From the IMG/VR virus record IMGVR_UViG_3300032294_003070, positions 1-45,951 of that record: DNA of 45,951 nt; one strand, written 5' to 3'. The notes beneath the pieces are model-generated. The model did not search any database, was not told where the DNA came from, and worked only from the letters and a program-made list of their open reading frames with translations. Shown here one piece after another: positions 31,626 through 39,153 of this stretch. Numbering within the stretch: the stretch's first letter is position 1; the number at the start of each line of letters is the position of its first letter. The stretch comes from a virus. The position numbers were made by a program, and so were the translations under genes.

Positions 31626-33353
31626 TTACTGAGTTTTTCTGTTGTATGAAATTAAATTTTTCATTTTTTCCATTTCTTCAGAGATAATCTTTTCCTTCTT
31701 ATTTTCTGTTGATTCTAACTGACTCATGATTTTGTTAGCTTTAGCTGCTGAGCTCTTTTTGATACTTTTTAACGAACCAGCACTTTTCTTAGTACCAGCA
31801 ACATCAACAGGTTGTGGTTGTCTTTTGTAAGAAACTTCCATTTGTTCTGCACCGTAAAGATTTTCGTCGAAGTTCTTTTTGAATCTTTCTCCAACTTTCT
31901 CACTTCTCTTAGAAACGTTTCCTAAAGCTTTACCGTCTTTTCCTGAAACAGCGTTACCGTTTTTAGAATCACCTTTAATTTGCTTTGTAATCATTTCATC
32001 ATCAGGTTTGATTTCATCGTAAACTAAATTTGTCATACCAGGGTAAGCAAACGCTTCGATGTACTCTTCAACGGCATCTGATGGATGATACTTCATTTCT
32101 TTGTGTTCTTTCTCCATATCATAGTTACTTTGTGGGAAATCGTCAGGATTTTCATCAAAGGTTTTACCTCCGTTGAACATGTCTTTTGCATATCCTTTCA
32201 TTTTCTTAACAACCTCTTTAGCATAGTCTTCATTCTCTTTCTTAGAACCTTCTAACGCTTTCATTGTTTTTTTAAGACCTTCTGGTTCTTTAGTTGCAAT
32301 ATTTGATTTCTCACCCTTATCTTTAACTTTTTGTTCAACTACAATTTTTTCAATCAAATCAATTAATTCATTTTCACTTAATTGAAGTGAATTTTTGTTC
32401 TCTTTAATCCCTTTAAGAGTTAAAGCTAAATTAACTTGTTTGAGTAGTGTTGAATCAGATTTAGAAAGTTTTTTGTCTCCTTCACCTTTACTCATTAACT
32501 CTTTCTTCAAAGATTTAAGTTTTGATTGAGGTATCTTATCTCCTTCAGGTATTCCAAGTTTCTTGTGTAAACCACCTTTCTTCATTTTTGTTTTTTGAAT
32601 CCATTTGTCCTCAGCCTCTTTAACATTAAACTTCTTACCGTCAACTTCAAAGTTGTCCTTACCGTCTTCTTTAGCTTTAGCTAAAGCACCTGTAAATGCA
32701 TTTCCTTCTTGAGTTTCAGCCTCTTCTTCTAATCCTTTAACGACTCTAATTTTCATAGGTCCATATTTTTTCTTATACATGTCAAACAATGTTTGACCTC
32801 TCTCACCTGGTGAGAACCATCTTGTTTTGTCACCAAATTTGTCATACATAGATGAGAAATCGTCGAATTCTTCTTCATCGTAGTCAAAATCGAAATCTCC
32901 TTTGAAATCACGGTCTTTCTCATCATACCATCCATGGTCATCATTGAAAGAGCCAAAGATTTTTCCTGGTTTGTTATCTGATAATCCTTTACCTACATAC
33001 GTAGGTTCTTGAGCCGATAATTCTTCAGCTTCATCTTCTGCCTCTTCATCACCTTCGTAATCACCAGGTGTTGATTCATCTTCATCTTTATCGAAATAGA
33101 ACCATTCGTCTAATTCTTCCTCTTCTTCTTTTGTTTCCTTTTTCTTACTTCTAAGTTTTTTGAAATCCGCAGCATCAAGTTTACCTTTAGGTTCTGCAAC
33201 GTCTAATTTCTTTTGTCCTCCTTTAAGGGCTTCTTTAGTTTCAACCTCCATCCACTCCCCTTGAGATTCTGTAAGTTCTTTAACTTTATTCTCGATTTCC
33301 TCATTTAATATTTTGGAAACGAGGTCATCAATATTTTTTTTGAAATTGCTCAT
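31626..33353 (-). CDS. Large charged probable virion/core protein (575 aa)
   Basis: 575 aa, with very high Lys, Glu and Asp. The N-terminal helix FKKNIDDLVSKILNEE ends in L-N-E, like the processed leader peptides of other proteins here. An internal copy of the same type, NELIDLIEKIVVEQK (about residues 328-342), ends V-V-E-Q and could be another processing site. Acidic runs (KKKETKEEEEELDEW) and repeated FKGD/DYDEEEFDD segments suggest a largely disordered internal protein, such as a scaffold or core protein of the head. No enzyme motif is visible. An ATATTTATTA box is 11 nt upstream and a terminator follows. Confidence 0.65.
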   Translation of the reverse strand: MSNFKKNIDDLVSKILNEEIENKVKELTESQGEWMEVETKEALKGGQKKLDVAEPKGKLDAADFKKLRSKKKETKEEEEELDEWFYFDKDEDESTPGDYEGDEEAEDEAEELSAQEPTYVGKGLSDNKPGKIFGSFNDDHGWYDEKDRDFKGDFDFDYDEEEFDDFSSMYDKFGDKTRWFSPGERGQTLFDMYKKKYGPMKIRVVKGLEEEAETQEGNAFTGALAKAKEDGKDNFEVDGKKFNVKEAEDKWIQKTKMKKGGLHKKLGIPEGDKIPQSKLKSLKKELMSKGEGDKKLSKSDSTLLKQVNLALTLKGIKENKNSLQLSENELIDLIEKIVVEQKVKDKGEKSNIATKEPEGLKKTMKALEGSKKENEDYAKEVVKKMKGYAKDMFNGGKTFDENPDDFPQSNYDMEKEHKEMKYHPSDAVEEYIEAFAYPGMTNLVYDEIKPDDEMITKQIKGDSKNGNAVSGKDGKALGNVSKRSEKVGERFKKNFDENLYGAEQMEVSYKRQPQPVDVAGTKKSAGSLKSIKKSSAAKANKIMSQLESTENKKEKIISEEMEKMKNLISYNRKTQ

Positions 33354-33364
33354 TTGTTTTTTTT

Positions 33365-33374
33365 TAATAAATAT
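33365..33374 (-). promoter_or_regulatory. RTATTTATWW box before the charged core gene
   Basis: Minus strand ATATTTATTA, 11 nt before the ATG at 33353 across an A-rich leader. Confidence 0.4.
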
Positions 33375-33376
33375 CT

Positions 33377-34057
33377 TTATTTAGTTCTTTTACTTAGTTT
33401 TTCATATTCATGTTCCAAAATTGATTTGATAACATTTTCACCTATGTTTAATTTTTTCGAGACGTTTTTGATTGCTTCTGCAACCGCTTCGTTCTTCGAT
33501 ATATTAAGTGCATTTATATCTCCCTGATTACAATACGGGAATTTGGTACATTTCTTTTTAACTGAAACAAATTTACCACCAGGGTATTGTGTTTTTCTAC
33601 TTGGTCCCCAATCTTTCTTCTTAGTCGACTTCGCCCACATTGCAGGAGACGAATAACCACCAACAGAACCTGAACCTGTTGCTTCGGTCGCTTCAACCTT
33701 TTCAACCTCACTTTCTTTCAGTTTTGGAGTCTCACTTCTACTTCTCTCCCAAAACGCATCGTCACCTCCAAATACTGGTCCTGAATAAGCACCTGATGAA
33801 CCTGAACCTGTAGCTTCTGTCGCTTCAGATTTACCTTTCTTCTTACGACCATCACAATGTGCTCTTTGACTAAATCCTTTAGGTTTAGAACAGTCTATAG
33901 ATTTTTTATATTTTTCAGTCCATTTCTCAGTTACGTCTTCTTCCTTCATGCCTTGTTTTGCAGACATTAAGTCGGTCATCGTATCTTTATTCAGATTGAT
34001 TTTTGAGAAAGCTTTATCAAGCCCTTTTTTGAAATTTTCTGCTGATGAATCTAACAT
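33377..34057 (-). CDS. Probable virion protein with Cys motif and internal repeat (226 aa)
   Basis: 226 aa. DCSKPKGFSQRAHCDGRKKK (residues 55-74) is a conserved C...PKGFSQ-A-C-G pattern of large-phage virion-type proteins. Two copies of EATEATGSGS-(S/V)-GGY-S follow (near 80 and 124), leading into FWERSR and WAKSTKKKDW. A third Cys pair, KKCTKFPYC, precedes the C-terminal helix with SILEHEYEKL, which again contains I-L-E. The tandem EATGSGS units recall linkers marking proteolytic or assembly sites. It is 3 nt behind the 81-aa gene and precedes the charged core gene. Confidence 0.65.
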   Translation of the reverse strand: MLDSSAENFKKGLDKAFSKINLNKDTMTDLMSAKQGMKEEDVTEKWTEKYKKSIDCSKPKGFSQRAHCDGRKKKGKSEATEATGSGSSGAYSGPVFGGDDAFWERSRSETPKLKESEVEKVEATEATGSGSVGGYSSPAMWAKSTKKKDWGPSRKTQYPGGKFVSVKKKCTKFPYCNQGDINALNISKNEAVAEAIKNVSKKLNIGENVIKSILEHEYEKLSKRTK

Positions 34058-34059
34058 GA

Positions 34060-34305
34060 TTATGCGTTTTTAAGTCTTGGTTCCCAATAGCTTCTATTCA
34101 TCCACATGAATTGGTAGAACTCACGGAACATTCTTAGAGTGATATCTTTTATATCACCTTCCAATTTGCCTCTTTTGATTTCCTTTTTTATTTGGTCCAT
34201 CAATTTATCCTCAAATTGTTTTAAGGTATTAGCCGCCATAAAGTTTTTTATTTCTTTACGGATTAATACCTCAATTTCTTTTGTTTCTGTATTAGTTAAT
34301 GCCAT
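34060..34305 (-). CDS. Small helical phage protein (81 aa)
   Basis: 81 aa. Long helices (TETKEIEVLIRKEIKNFM; TLKQFEDKLMDQIKKEIKR) lead to REFYQFMWMNRSYWEPRLKNA, an aromatic end common to this kind of short protein in large phages. Role unknown, probably structural because it lies between the virion-type genes and the lysis genes; its start abuts the upstream stop at 34305. Confidence 0.65.
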   Translation of the reverse strand: MALTNTETKEIEVLIRKEIKNFMAANTLKQFEDKLMDQIKKEIKRGKLEGDIKDITLRMFREFYQFMWMNRSYWEPRLKNA

Positions 34306-34715
34306 TATTTTGTAATTAAGAAGACAGTTAATATTGCTATAACACCTGTTCCAACTATTGATTTGAACTTACTGTTAACTCTTTCTTTCTTTAGGTCCCA
34401 TTCAAGTTTCTTTGAATAGTTTTCCATGATTCCAAATTTTTGTTTTTCAGAATCAATTATAGTCAAATAGTTAACTTCTTTAAGTTTCATAGTGTTGATA
34501 ACACTATCTTTCAAAACAACTTTCTGCTCTGTTTGAGTTAGTTGTTCTTCAGTAAGTTTCAACTGAGCCTTAGCTTGGTCTCCACTTAATAAGTCTTTCA
34601 TTATTTTCCTCACCGTTGGGATTGGAAAACATTTAACTTGATTAGTTGTATCTGTTTGAGAAAAAACTGTCAAGCTCAGGGTTAGAAAGCTTGTCAACAT
34701 TATTAATTTTTTCAT
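34305..34715 (-). CDS. Exported protein with C-terminal membrane span, spanin candidate
   Basis: 136 aa. A clear signal peptide (KKLIMLTSFLTLSLTVFSQ, residues 2-20) with the Bacteroidota-style cut near FSQ is followed by a coiled coil (about 40-110) and a C-terminal hydrophobic helix (SIVGTGVIAILTVFLITK, 119-136). There is no lipobox cysteine. The gene overlaps by 74 nt the upstream gene, which has an N-terminal anchor and a coiled coil. Overlapping genes of this kind, one anchored and one exported, are the classic Rz/Rz1 spanin layout. The C-terminal span differs from a lipoprotein o-spanin, so a unimolecular or atypical spanin role is inferred. Confidence 0.6.
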   Translation of the reverse strand: MKKLIMLTSFLTLSLTVFSQTDTTNQVKCFPIPTVRKIMKDLLSGDQAKAQLKLTEEQLTQTEQKVVLKDSVINTMKLKEVNYLTIIDSEKQKFGIMENYSKKLEWDLKKERVNSKFKSIVGTGVIAILTVFLITK

Positions 34716-35001
34716 GGTATATTTCTTTAATGATTGTTTTTTGACCTTTTATTTTATCGATGTGATTGTCAACCTCATCAATTTTTTGATTGTAACCTTG
34801 AATGTTACTATCAAGTTTTAATTGGTCTTTATGAATTTCTTCGATTAGGTTATTCAAAGAGTCGATTTTTGCTCTATCATCTTGAGCCATTTGAACTTTC
34901 GGTGTTAAGAAAAATATCAAATAATAAAGAATGAATAGACCAAAGGCAACTTTGATTAACGTTTTGTAATGTTTCTTAAAAAAGTCTAATACTGTTTCCA
35001 T
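34642..35001 (-). CDS. i-spanin-like anchored coiled-coil protein
   Basis: 119 aa from METVLDFF. A membrane helix (LIKVAFGLFILYYLIFFLTP, residues 15-34) with positive flanks puts the rest outside the inner membrane. That part is a coiled coil (DSLNNLIEEIHKDQLKLDSN; DEVDNHIDKIKGQKTIIKEI). This is the i-spanin topology. Its 3' 74 nt overlap the exported downstream gene. The endolysin is two genes away. I chose METV because the earlier in-frame codons lie within the preceding gene. Confidence 0.65.
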   Translation of the reverse strand: METVLDFFKKHYKTLIKVAFGLFILYYLIFFLTPKVQMAQDDRAKIDSLNNLIEEIHKDQLKLDSNIQGYNQKIDEVDNHIDKIKGQKTIIKEIYHEKINNVDKLSNPELDSFFSNRYN

Positions 35002-35002
35002 G

Positions 35003-35575
35003 TTATCTTGGTGATTCTTTTGTTTTCTTTCTACTTGCAAGTACCTTACCCCATTTGGATTTGAACTTTTGGTAGAACTGTTGTAGTTTATTTATCATTT
35101 CTAAAAATTCTGTATCAACTTTAACCATTTGTCCGTTGATATATATTCCACTATCTTCTCCGATAGATAATATAAATTCTAAATCTTCGTCAATTACTTT
35201 ACCTGACCATTCCACGTTGTTTTGATATACATTCAATACACCAAAATCAACAAGGTCAGAAACCTCATTTACGAATTCATCCATAGTCTCTTGGAATGCA
35301 ATTTTCTCATCAGATGTAATATCTAAATCACTTCTGTCTTTTCCGTGTAATGCTAGTATACCACCAGAGATTCTATACTTCTGTGTCTTATCAGATGGTG
35401 TAGGTTCTTGGCCGTTTTCAATTTCGGTCTCAGCGGTATCGTATTCGTTATCCTGAGTGATTCTTGATTCCAAATCTTTGGCAACATTAATTTGAGTTTC
35501 TTGTTCAAGTAAAACTCTTGATTTTTTTAAGAGAGATTTAATCTCATCATACCTGTCATTGTGCGTATTGCTCAT
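35003..35575 (-). CDS. Hypothetical protein (190 aa)
   Basis: 190 aa from MSNTHND, inside the endolysin's last codons (20-nt overlap). The N-terminal helix (YDEIKSLLKKSRVLLEQE) ends L-E-Q like the processing sites discussed here. The core (YRISGGILALHGKDRSDLDI; DFGVLNVYQNNVEWSGKV; GIYINGQMVKVDTEF) looks like a beta domain found in large-phage virion-type proteins of unknown role. The tail is basic. Confidence 0.65.
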   Translation of the reverse strand: MSNTHNDRYDEIKSLLKKSRVLLEQETQINVAKDLESRITQDNEYDTAETEIENGQEPTPSDKTQKYRISGGILALHGKDRSDLDITSDEKIAFQETMDEFVNEVSDLVDFGVLNVYQNNVEWSGKVIDEDLEFILSIGEDSGIYINGQMVKVDTEFLEMINKLQQFYQKFKSKWGKVLASRKKTKESPR

Positions 35576-36164
35576 TTTCAATATATTTTGTGAAGGCTGC
35601 GAAGTCAAAAGAAGGACTGAGGTCAGTATATTTCGTATCAAGATTACTCTTGGTTAAAATACCATCAAAGTTTTTGATTCCTTCAACCTTGACGTTATGA
35701 CCAATACACTTCTTCTCAATCTGAAAAGTTTCTGCGATTTGTAAACTTAAACCTGCCGCCGCTTGAATTTGGCTTGGGGTATAAGGTTCCCAAAAAAAGA
35801 AATCTCTCCATTTTTTTTCGTATACCTGTTGTTTATAAATACTCCCTTTCCAGTTAATATAATAGTTGGTCAATGGTTTCTTTTCCAACCATCCTAAATT
35901 TTCCAAACATATAAGAACTGAGGTTTTGTTCAGGTTTTCGTCCGTAAAGTAATTTGAATATGCGTTTTCAGGTAAAAGTTGTAATATTTTACCTTCTTTA
36001 GTTATAACAAAATGTGGAATCTTGTCGTACTTACCATTAAATCTAAATTTAAGGGAGGTTAAGTATTCACCAACCTCCCTTGAAGTATGACATAAGATAA
36101 TCTTAGTCTTTTTTTTATGTTTTCCTGTGACTTTGAAATCACCATATTTCTGAATGTTAAGCAT
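35556..36164 (-). CDS. N-acetylmuramoyl-L-alanine amidase endolysin (Amidase_2 type)
   Basis: 202 aa. The zinc ligands fit Amidase_2: H26 in ILCHTS, H156 in CIGHN and D181 in TDLSPSFDF, with a DKIPHFVITKEGKILQL segment (48-62) typical of the family and E88 near the catalytic position. It cleaves the MurNAc-L-Ala bond of peptidoglycan. No signal peptide is present, so it needs a holin or another route; the neighbouring four-span protein (36157-36897) is a holin candidate. The gene is coupled by overlap on both sides within the lysis cassette. Confidence 0.85.
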   Translation of the reverse strand: MLNIQKYGDFKVTGKHKKKTKIILCHTSREVGEYLTSLKFRFNGKYDKIPHFVITKEGKILQLLPENAYSNYFTDENLNKTSVLICLENLGWLEKKPLTNYYINWKGSIYKQQVYEKKWRDFFFWEPYTPSQIQAAAGLSLQIAETFQIEKKCIGHNVKVEGIKNFDGILTKSNLDTKYTDLSPSFDFAAFTKYIENEQYAQ

Positions 36165-36897
36165 CTCTTCTTAAATAACTCAAAACTTTTTTGACGGTTC
36201 CTGGTGTTTGTTCAGGTTGTGGTTCTTCAACTTTATCAAGTTCGAAGATTGGGTCTTCTGTTGTGGTTCCGAATTTTTGTTCGTTTAGTTTTGTTAACAC
36301 TCCTTCTAATTTTTCCAATTCTTCTGGAGTTGCCGTAAGAGGGTCTTCAACAAACTCTCTTTCCTTAATTCCTGCTTGAATACTTAATTCATCGATATCA
36401 ATATCTTTCAGGTCTAAGGTGTTAGGTTTCTTTTTTTCCTCTTCCTCAAATTTAACTAACATGTGTAAAAACGAAAGAGAAATTATTGGAAGCATTCCCC
36501 CCGCAAACAACGCCAAAAATCTTTTGTGTCCTATTGGGTCTCCTTCTTCAACACCCATGAATTGAACCAATGGTCCAACCATATCAACCCAATCCTTAAA
36601 TGATTGTGAGTTGACATCAATATATTGGTAAGCAAAGAATATGTTACCGATAAATTGAATTAATGTTACTATGAAGAATGGGAAGTAAACCTTTTTACCC
36701 ATCTGTGCAGATATTGCAGCCAACGCAGATAACGCAGCAATCTCAATACCTACCGATAAATAAATTGCCCATCCTGTTGGGTTTGAGATTCCGTACCACT
36801 TGGTAACGTGAGATATTGATACCGCAGCTACCGTTAAGATAGGAACCAAAAAAGCAACATAGATTATTGTTTTGAAGTTTCTTTGAAACCAATTCAT
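36157..36897 (-). CDS. Multi-span membrane protein, holin candidate
   Basis: 246 aa. Four hydrophobic segments at about residues 10-27 (IIYVAFLVPILTVAAVSI), 43-62, 72-92 (FPFFIVTLIQFIGNIFFAYQY) and 130-150 (LFAGGMLPIISLSFLHMLV), then an acidic cytoplasmic tail of about 95 residues (FEEEEKKKPNTLDLKDID...). It overlaps the endolysin start by 8 nt, the place where holins often lie. It is larger than common holins and the long tail is unusual, so another membrane function is possible. Confidence 0.6.
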   Translation of the reverse strand: MNWFQRNFKTIIYVAFLVPILTVAAVSISHVTKWYGISNPTGWAIYLSVGIEIAALSALAAISAQMGKKVYFPFFIVTLIQFIGNIFFAYQYIDVNSQSFKDWVDMVGPLVQFMGVEEGDPIGHKRFLALFAGGMLPIISLSFLHMLVKFEEEEKKKPNTLDLKDIDIDELSIQAGIKEREFVEDPLTATPEELEKLEGVLTKLNEQKFGTTTEDPIFELDKVEEPQPEQTPGTVKKVLSYLRRDA

Positions 36898-37178
36898 TAT
36901 TTTACATTTAATCTTTTTATCTCATCTTCGATTTCAGTTTGTCTTCTCACATCAAGGAGTTTTCTATCTGTTGCTTGAATCATTCTTTTTTCAGCTTCAA
37001 GACCTGAAATTCTAAGTTGTCTATTCAACTCATCTTTAGTATAAGTTGAATCTTTGATTGCTTTAATATCTTTTTTGATTTTTGACAATTCTCTTGTATC
37101 TCCACAACTTTTGAAGAATGTCAATAAAGCAATTACCAATACAATAACCACAAAGTTATTTTCTATAAATTTTTTCAT
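36897..37178 (-). CDS. Small anchored coiled-coil protein (93 aa)
   Basis: 93 aa from MKKFIENN. One hydrophobic helix (FVVIVLVIALLTFF, residues 9-22) leads into KSCGD and a charged coiled coil to the end (KIKKDIKAIKDSTYTKDELNRQ; KRMIQATDRKLLDVRR). The Cys behind the helix resembles a lipobox but lacks its small residues. The topology again fits an i-spanin or lysis accessory; it starts the lysis cassette. I chose MKKF because longer readings would pass through the upstream terminator and promoter. Confidence 0.6.
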   Translation of the reverse strand: MKKFIENNFVVIVLVIALLTFFKSCGDTRELSKIKKDIKAIKDSTYTKDELNRQLRISGLEAEKRMIQATDRKLLDVRRQTEIEDEIKRLNVK

Positions 37179-37208
37179 AATTTTAATTTTAGGTTTAACA
37201 CCAAATAT

Positions 37209-37237
37209 AAAAGGTGTACTTAATAAATACACCTTTT
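37209..37237 (-). terminator. Intrinsic terminator of the sigma gene with a promoter box in its loop
   Basis: Minus strand AAAAGGTGT/ACACCTTTT (9 bp), followed by TTTTATATTT. The loop contains the GTATTTATTA box (37221-37230). Confidence 0.8.
37221..37230 (-). promoter_or_regulatory. RTATTTATWW box inside a terminator loop
   Basis: Minus strand GTATTTATTA in the loop of the sigma-gene terminator, 42 nt before the lysis-cassette ATG at 37178. Confidence 0.35.
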
Positions 37238-37245
37238 AATCTAAA

Positions 37246-38043
37246 TTACATATAATCGAACAGACTGCTCGTCTCATTTCGTAACTTTCGGAGAGCTTTT
37301 TCTTTGATTTGTCGAACCCTTTCTTTGGTTAAATCGAAGTCATTACCAATATCTTCGAGGGTTCTTGTCGAACCTGATAACCCAAAATAGTCTTGAATAA
37401 TTATCTTTTCTCTTTCGTCCAACACATCCAACATACCCAATAACTTATCCTTAAGAGTTTGTTCTGTAGATAAACCAGCGTCAGCAAGTTCAGCGTTTGG
37501 ATTACTCAACATGTCCATTAACGTATCACCATCTTCATTTAGAGGGTTCTCCAAGTTAATAACTTGTGGAAGATTGACAAACTTATCAGGTAATTCTGTA
37601 CCCGTAGCATCCAAATCTTTCTTTGCCTTTTGAAGTTCTTGAACAACGTTTACTGGTAGACGGATGGTTCTAGCATTCTCATTAAGAGATTGTAGAATGG
37701 ATTGACGAACCCACCAAACCGCATAAGATATGAATCTTAATTTTTTTGACCAATCGAAGTTTTCGATTGCTTTTAATAAACCATAGTTACCTTCAGCAAT
37801 CAAGTCAGGTAAATCCAACCCTTGATTCTGATATTGTTTACTAACGGTTATAACAAACCTGAGGTTTCCCTCAACCAATTCTTTTTGGATTTCATGTTTC
37901 TCTGATAATGTTAATTTACCTGACAGCATCTTTTCTGCCAGTTCTCTTTCCCTTTCGGGAGTCATCACCTTAATTTTACGAATGTCTTTGAGATAGGAAT
38001 TAATTTCTTCTTGATTAATAGGAATTGCAGATTTTTCTTTCAT
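37246..38043 (-). CDS. RpoD-like sigma-70 factor with reduced region 3
   Basis: 265 aa, without region 1.1, as in Bacteroidota RpoD. Region 1.2 covers about residues 10-45; region 2 is full (NLRFVITVSKQYQNQGLDLPDLIAEGN, then RFISYAVWWVRQSILQ, 59-128), including the aromatic -10-melting residues. Region 4 is full (LLGMLDVLDEREKIII and LTKERVRQIKEKALRKLR, 200-256). Between them region 3 is shrunken: after RLPVNVVQEL only about 60 residues remain and the usual helical region 3.1 is not recognisable. It would redirect host RNA polymerase to phage promoters, perhaps late ones. A terminator follows. Confidence 0.93.
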   Translation of the reverse strand: MKEKSAIPINQEEINSYLKDIRKIKVMTPERERELAEKMLSGKLTLSEKHEIQKELVEGNLRFVITVSKQYQNQGLDLPDLIAEGNYGLLKAIENFDWSKKLRFISYAVWWVRQSILQSLNENARTIRLPVNVVQELQKAKKDLDATGTELPDKFVNLPQVINLENPLNEDGDTLMDMLSNPNAELADAGLSTEQTLKDKLLGMLDVLDEREKIIIQDYFGLSGSTRTLEDIGNDFDLTKERVRQIKEKALRKLRNETSSLFDYM

Positions 38044-38046
38044 ATA

Positions 38047-38568
38047 TTATTTTTTACTATAGTCATCTAATACGTCTAATTCAAATGGTGTAAGAGTTTC
38101 CAAACCCTTGGAATTTATTTTATCCAAGATTTGGTCAAGAGTAGGTTTCTTGAATAATCTCTCCTTCTCACCCAAAAGTAATGCCACAAAGTCGTCTTCT
38201 TCTTCCTCTTCCATAGATTGGTCTAAACCATTTCTAACTTGTCTCATATCTATATTCATATCTATATCCTCACTCAAGTTTTCTAAATCAAAAAGATGAC
38301 TTTTTACCTCTTTAGGCATAGAAACTGACAAATTGTCATTAATCTCTGTCAAAATGAACGTTTCAGTGATACCAAAGAACACACCTGTCACATAATCAAA
38401 TAATTCACCTTTATCAACTTCTGTTGCGAAATGGAAGATAAGAATACCCTTTGAGTGTTGAAATTTCAAGTTTGGAGAATCCACAACTGGTGTTAATGAA
38501 ATTGCCATATCCTGACACATCTCCTCTGATTCAAAATTACCAATAACCGTTAACAAATAATTCTTCAT
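38047..38568 (-). CDS. Hypothetical protein upstream of sigma factor (173 aa)
   Basis: 173 aa. Residues 1-100 look like an alpha/beta domain (YLLTVIGNFESEEMCQD; GILIFHFATEVDKGELFDYV). An acidic linker (SMEEEEEDDFVA) leads to a C-terminal motif PTLDQILDKINSKGLETLTPFELDVLDDYSKK, whose pattern (L-x-x-I-L-D-K-I, G-L, S/T-L-T, L-x-x-Y-S) recurs at the C-termini of Bacteroidota proteins. The gene is 3 nt from the sigma gene and likely co-transcribed; a sigma partner or anti-sigma role is possible but unproven. Confidence 0.6.
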   Translation of the reverse strand: MKNYLLTVIGNFESEEMCQDMAISLTPVVDSPNLKFQHSKGILIFHFATEVDKGELFDYVTGVFFGITETFILTEINDNLSVSMPKEVKSHLFDLENLSEDIDMNIDMRQVRNGLDQSMEEEEEDDFVALLLGEKERLFKKPTLDQILDKINSKGLETLTPFELDVLDDYSKK

Positions 38569-38636
38569 ATTTTATATAATATTTTCGCTAAGATAACTAA
38601 AAATTTTAAGATTCCGTATTAATACTGATTGTTTTA

Positions 38637-39113
38637 TTAAAAATAAACTCTACCCTTTTTACCTGAATGTTGTTCATACCACTTCCCTTCTTTATCGGTC
38701 CAAACATAAGGGTCCTCAGGGTTCTCCGTCCAACCGTATTGACAATAGAATTCAGGTTCTTTCTTGAGAAGATTTGCCCGATGTGAAGAATGGAACCTTT
38801 CGTTACCCATAAAAGGAGGATAAATAACCTCACTTTCCTCCACATCTTCCATTATCATAGTATTCTTGAATCCACGAACAATCCACTCACCAATTGAATG
38901 ATTGAGATACAACTTAAGAGCGGGAACATGGTCCTTCCACATAATGGTACAGGGATGGTTCAACCAACCCTTATAAGGAGTTCCATCCAACTTTGGTCTA
39001 CGGGTGATAGCGGAGATAATCTGATAGGTCTCAACACGTTGTTTACCCAATCGTTTGTTGTCCAACACTTGAAGGGATTTTCTGAAGTCGTTGTAGGGAA
39101 GAAAGATTTGCAT
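38637..39113 (-). CDS. MSMEG_6728-family / endonuclease-V-like protein
   Basis: 158 aa. The opening MQIFLPYNDFRKSLQVLD followed by KRLGKQRVETYQI, then GWLNHPCTIMW, WIVRGF and SHRANLLKKEP matches the MSMEG_6728 family, often annotated as pyrimidine-dimer glycosylase (endonuclease V) relatives. That name is inherited; repair activity in this subfamily is not firmly shown. A weak promoter-like TACCTTGG ends 4 nt before the ATG, but no -33 element is at the right distance. Confidence 0.75.
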   Translation of the reverse strand: MQIFLPYNDFRKSLQVLDNKRLGKQRVETYQIISAITRRPKLDGTPYKGWLNHPCTIMWKDHVPALKLYLNHSIGEWIVRGFKNTMIMEDVEESEVIYPPFMGNERFHSSHRANLLKKEPEFYCQYGWTENPEDPYVWTDKEGKWYEQHSGKKGRVYF

Positions 39114-39153
39114 GGTGCCAAGGTAATGAAAAAAACGTTACAAAAAAATTAAA

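Noticed and set aside
37202-37209. TATATTTG promoter box before the lysis cassette
   Set aside because: There is no TTTG 20 nt upstream; the box lies in the T run of the sigma-gene terminator.
39114-39149. Leaderless promoter for the 38637-39113 gene
   Set aside because: TACCTTGG has a mismatch and the only TTTG lies 15 nt upstream instead of about 20, so I kept it only as a remark.
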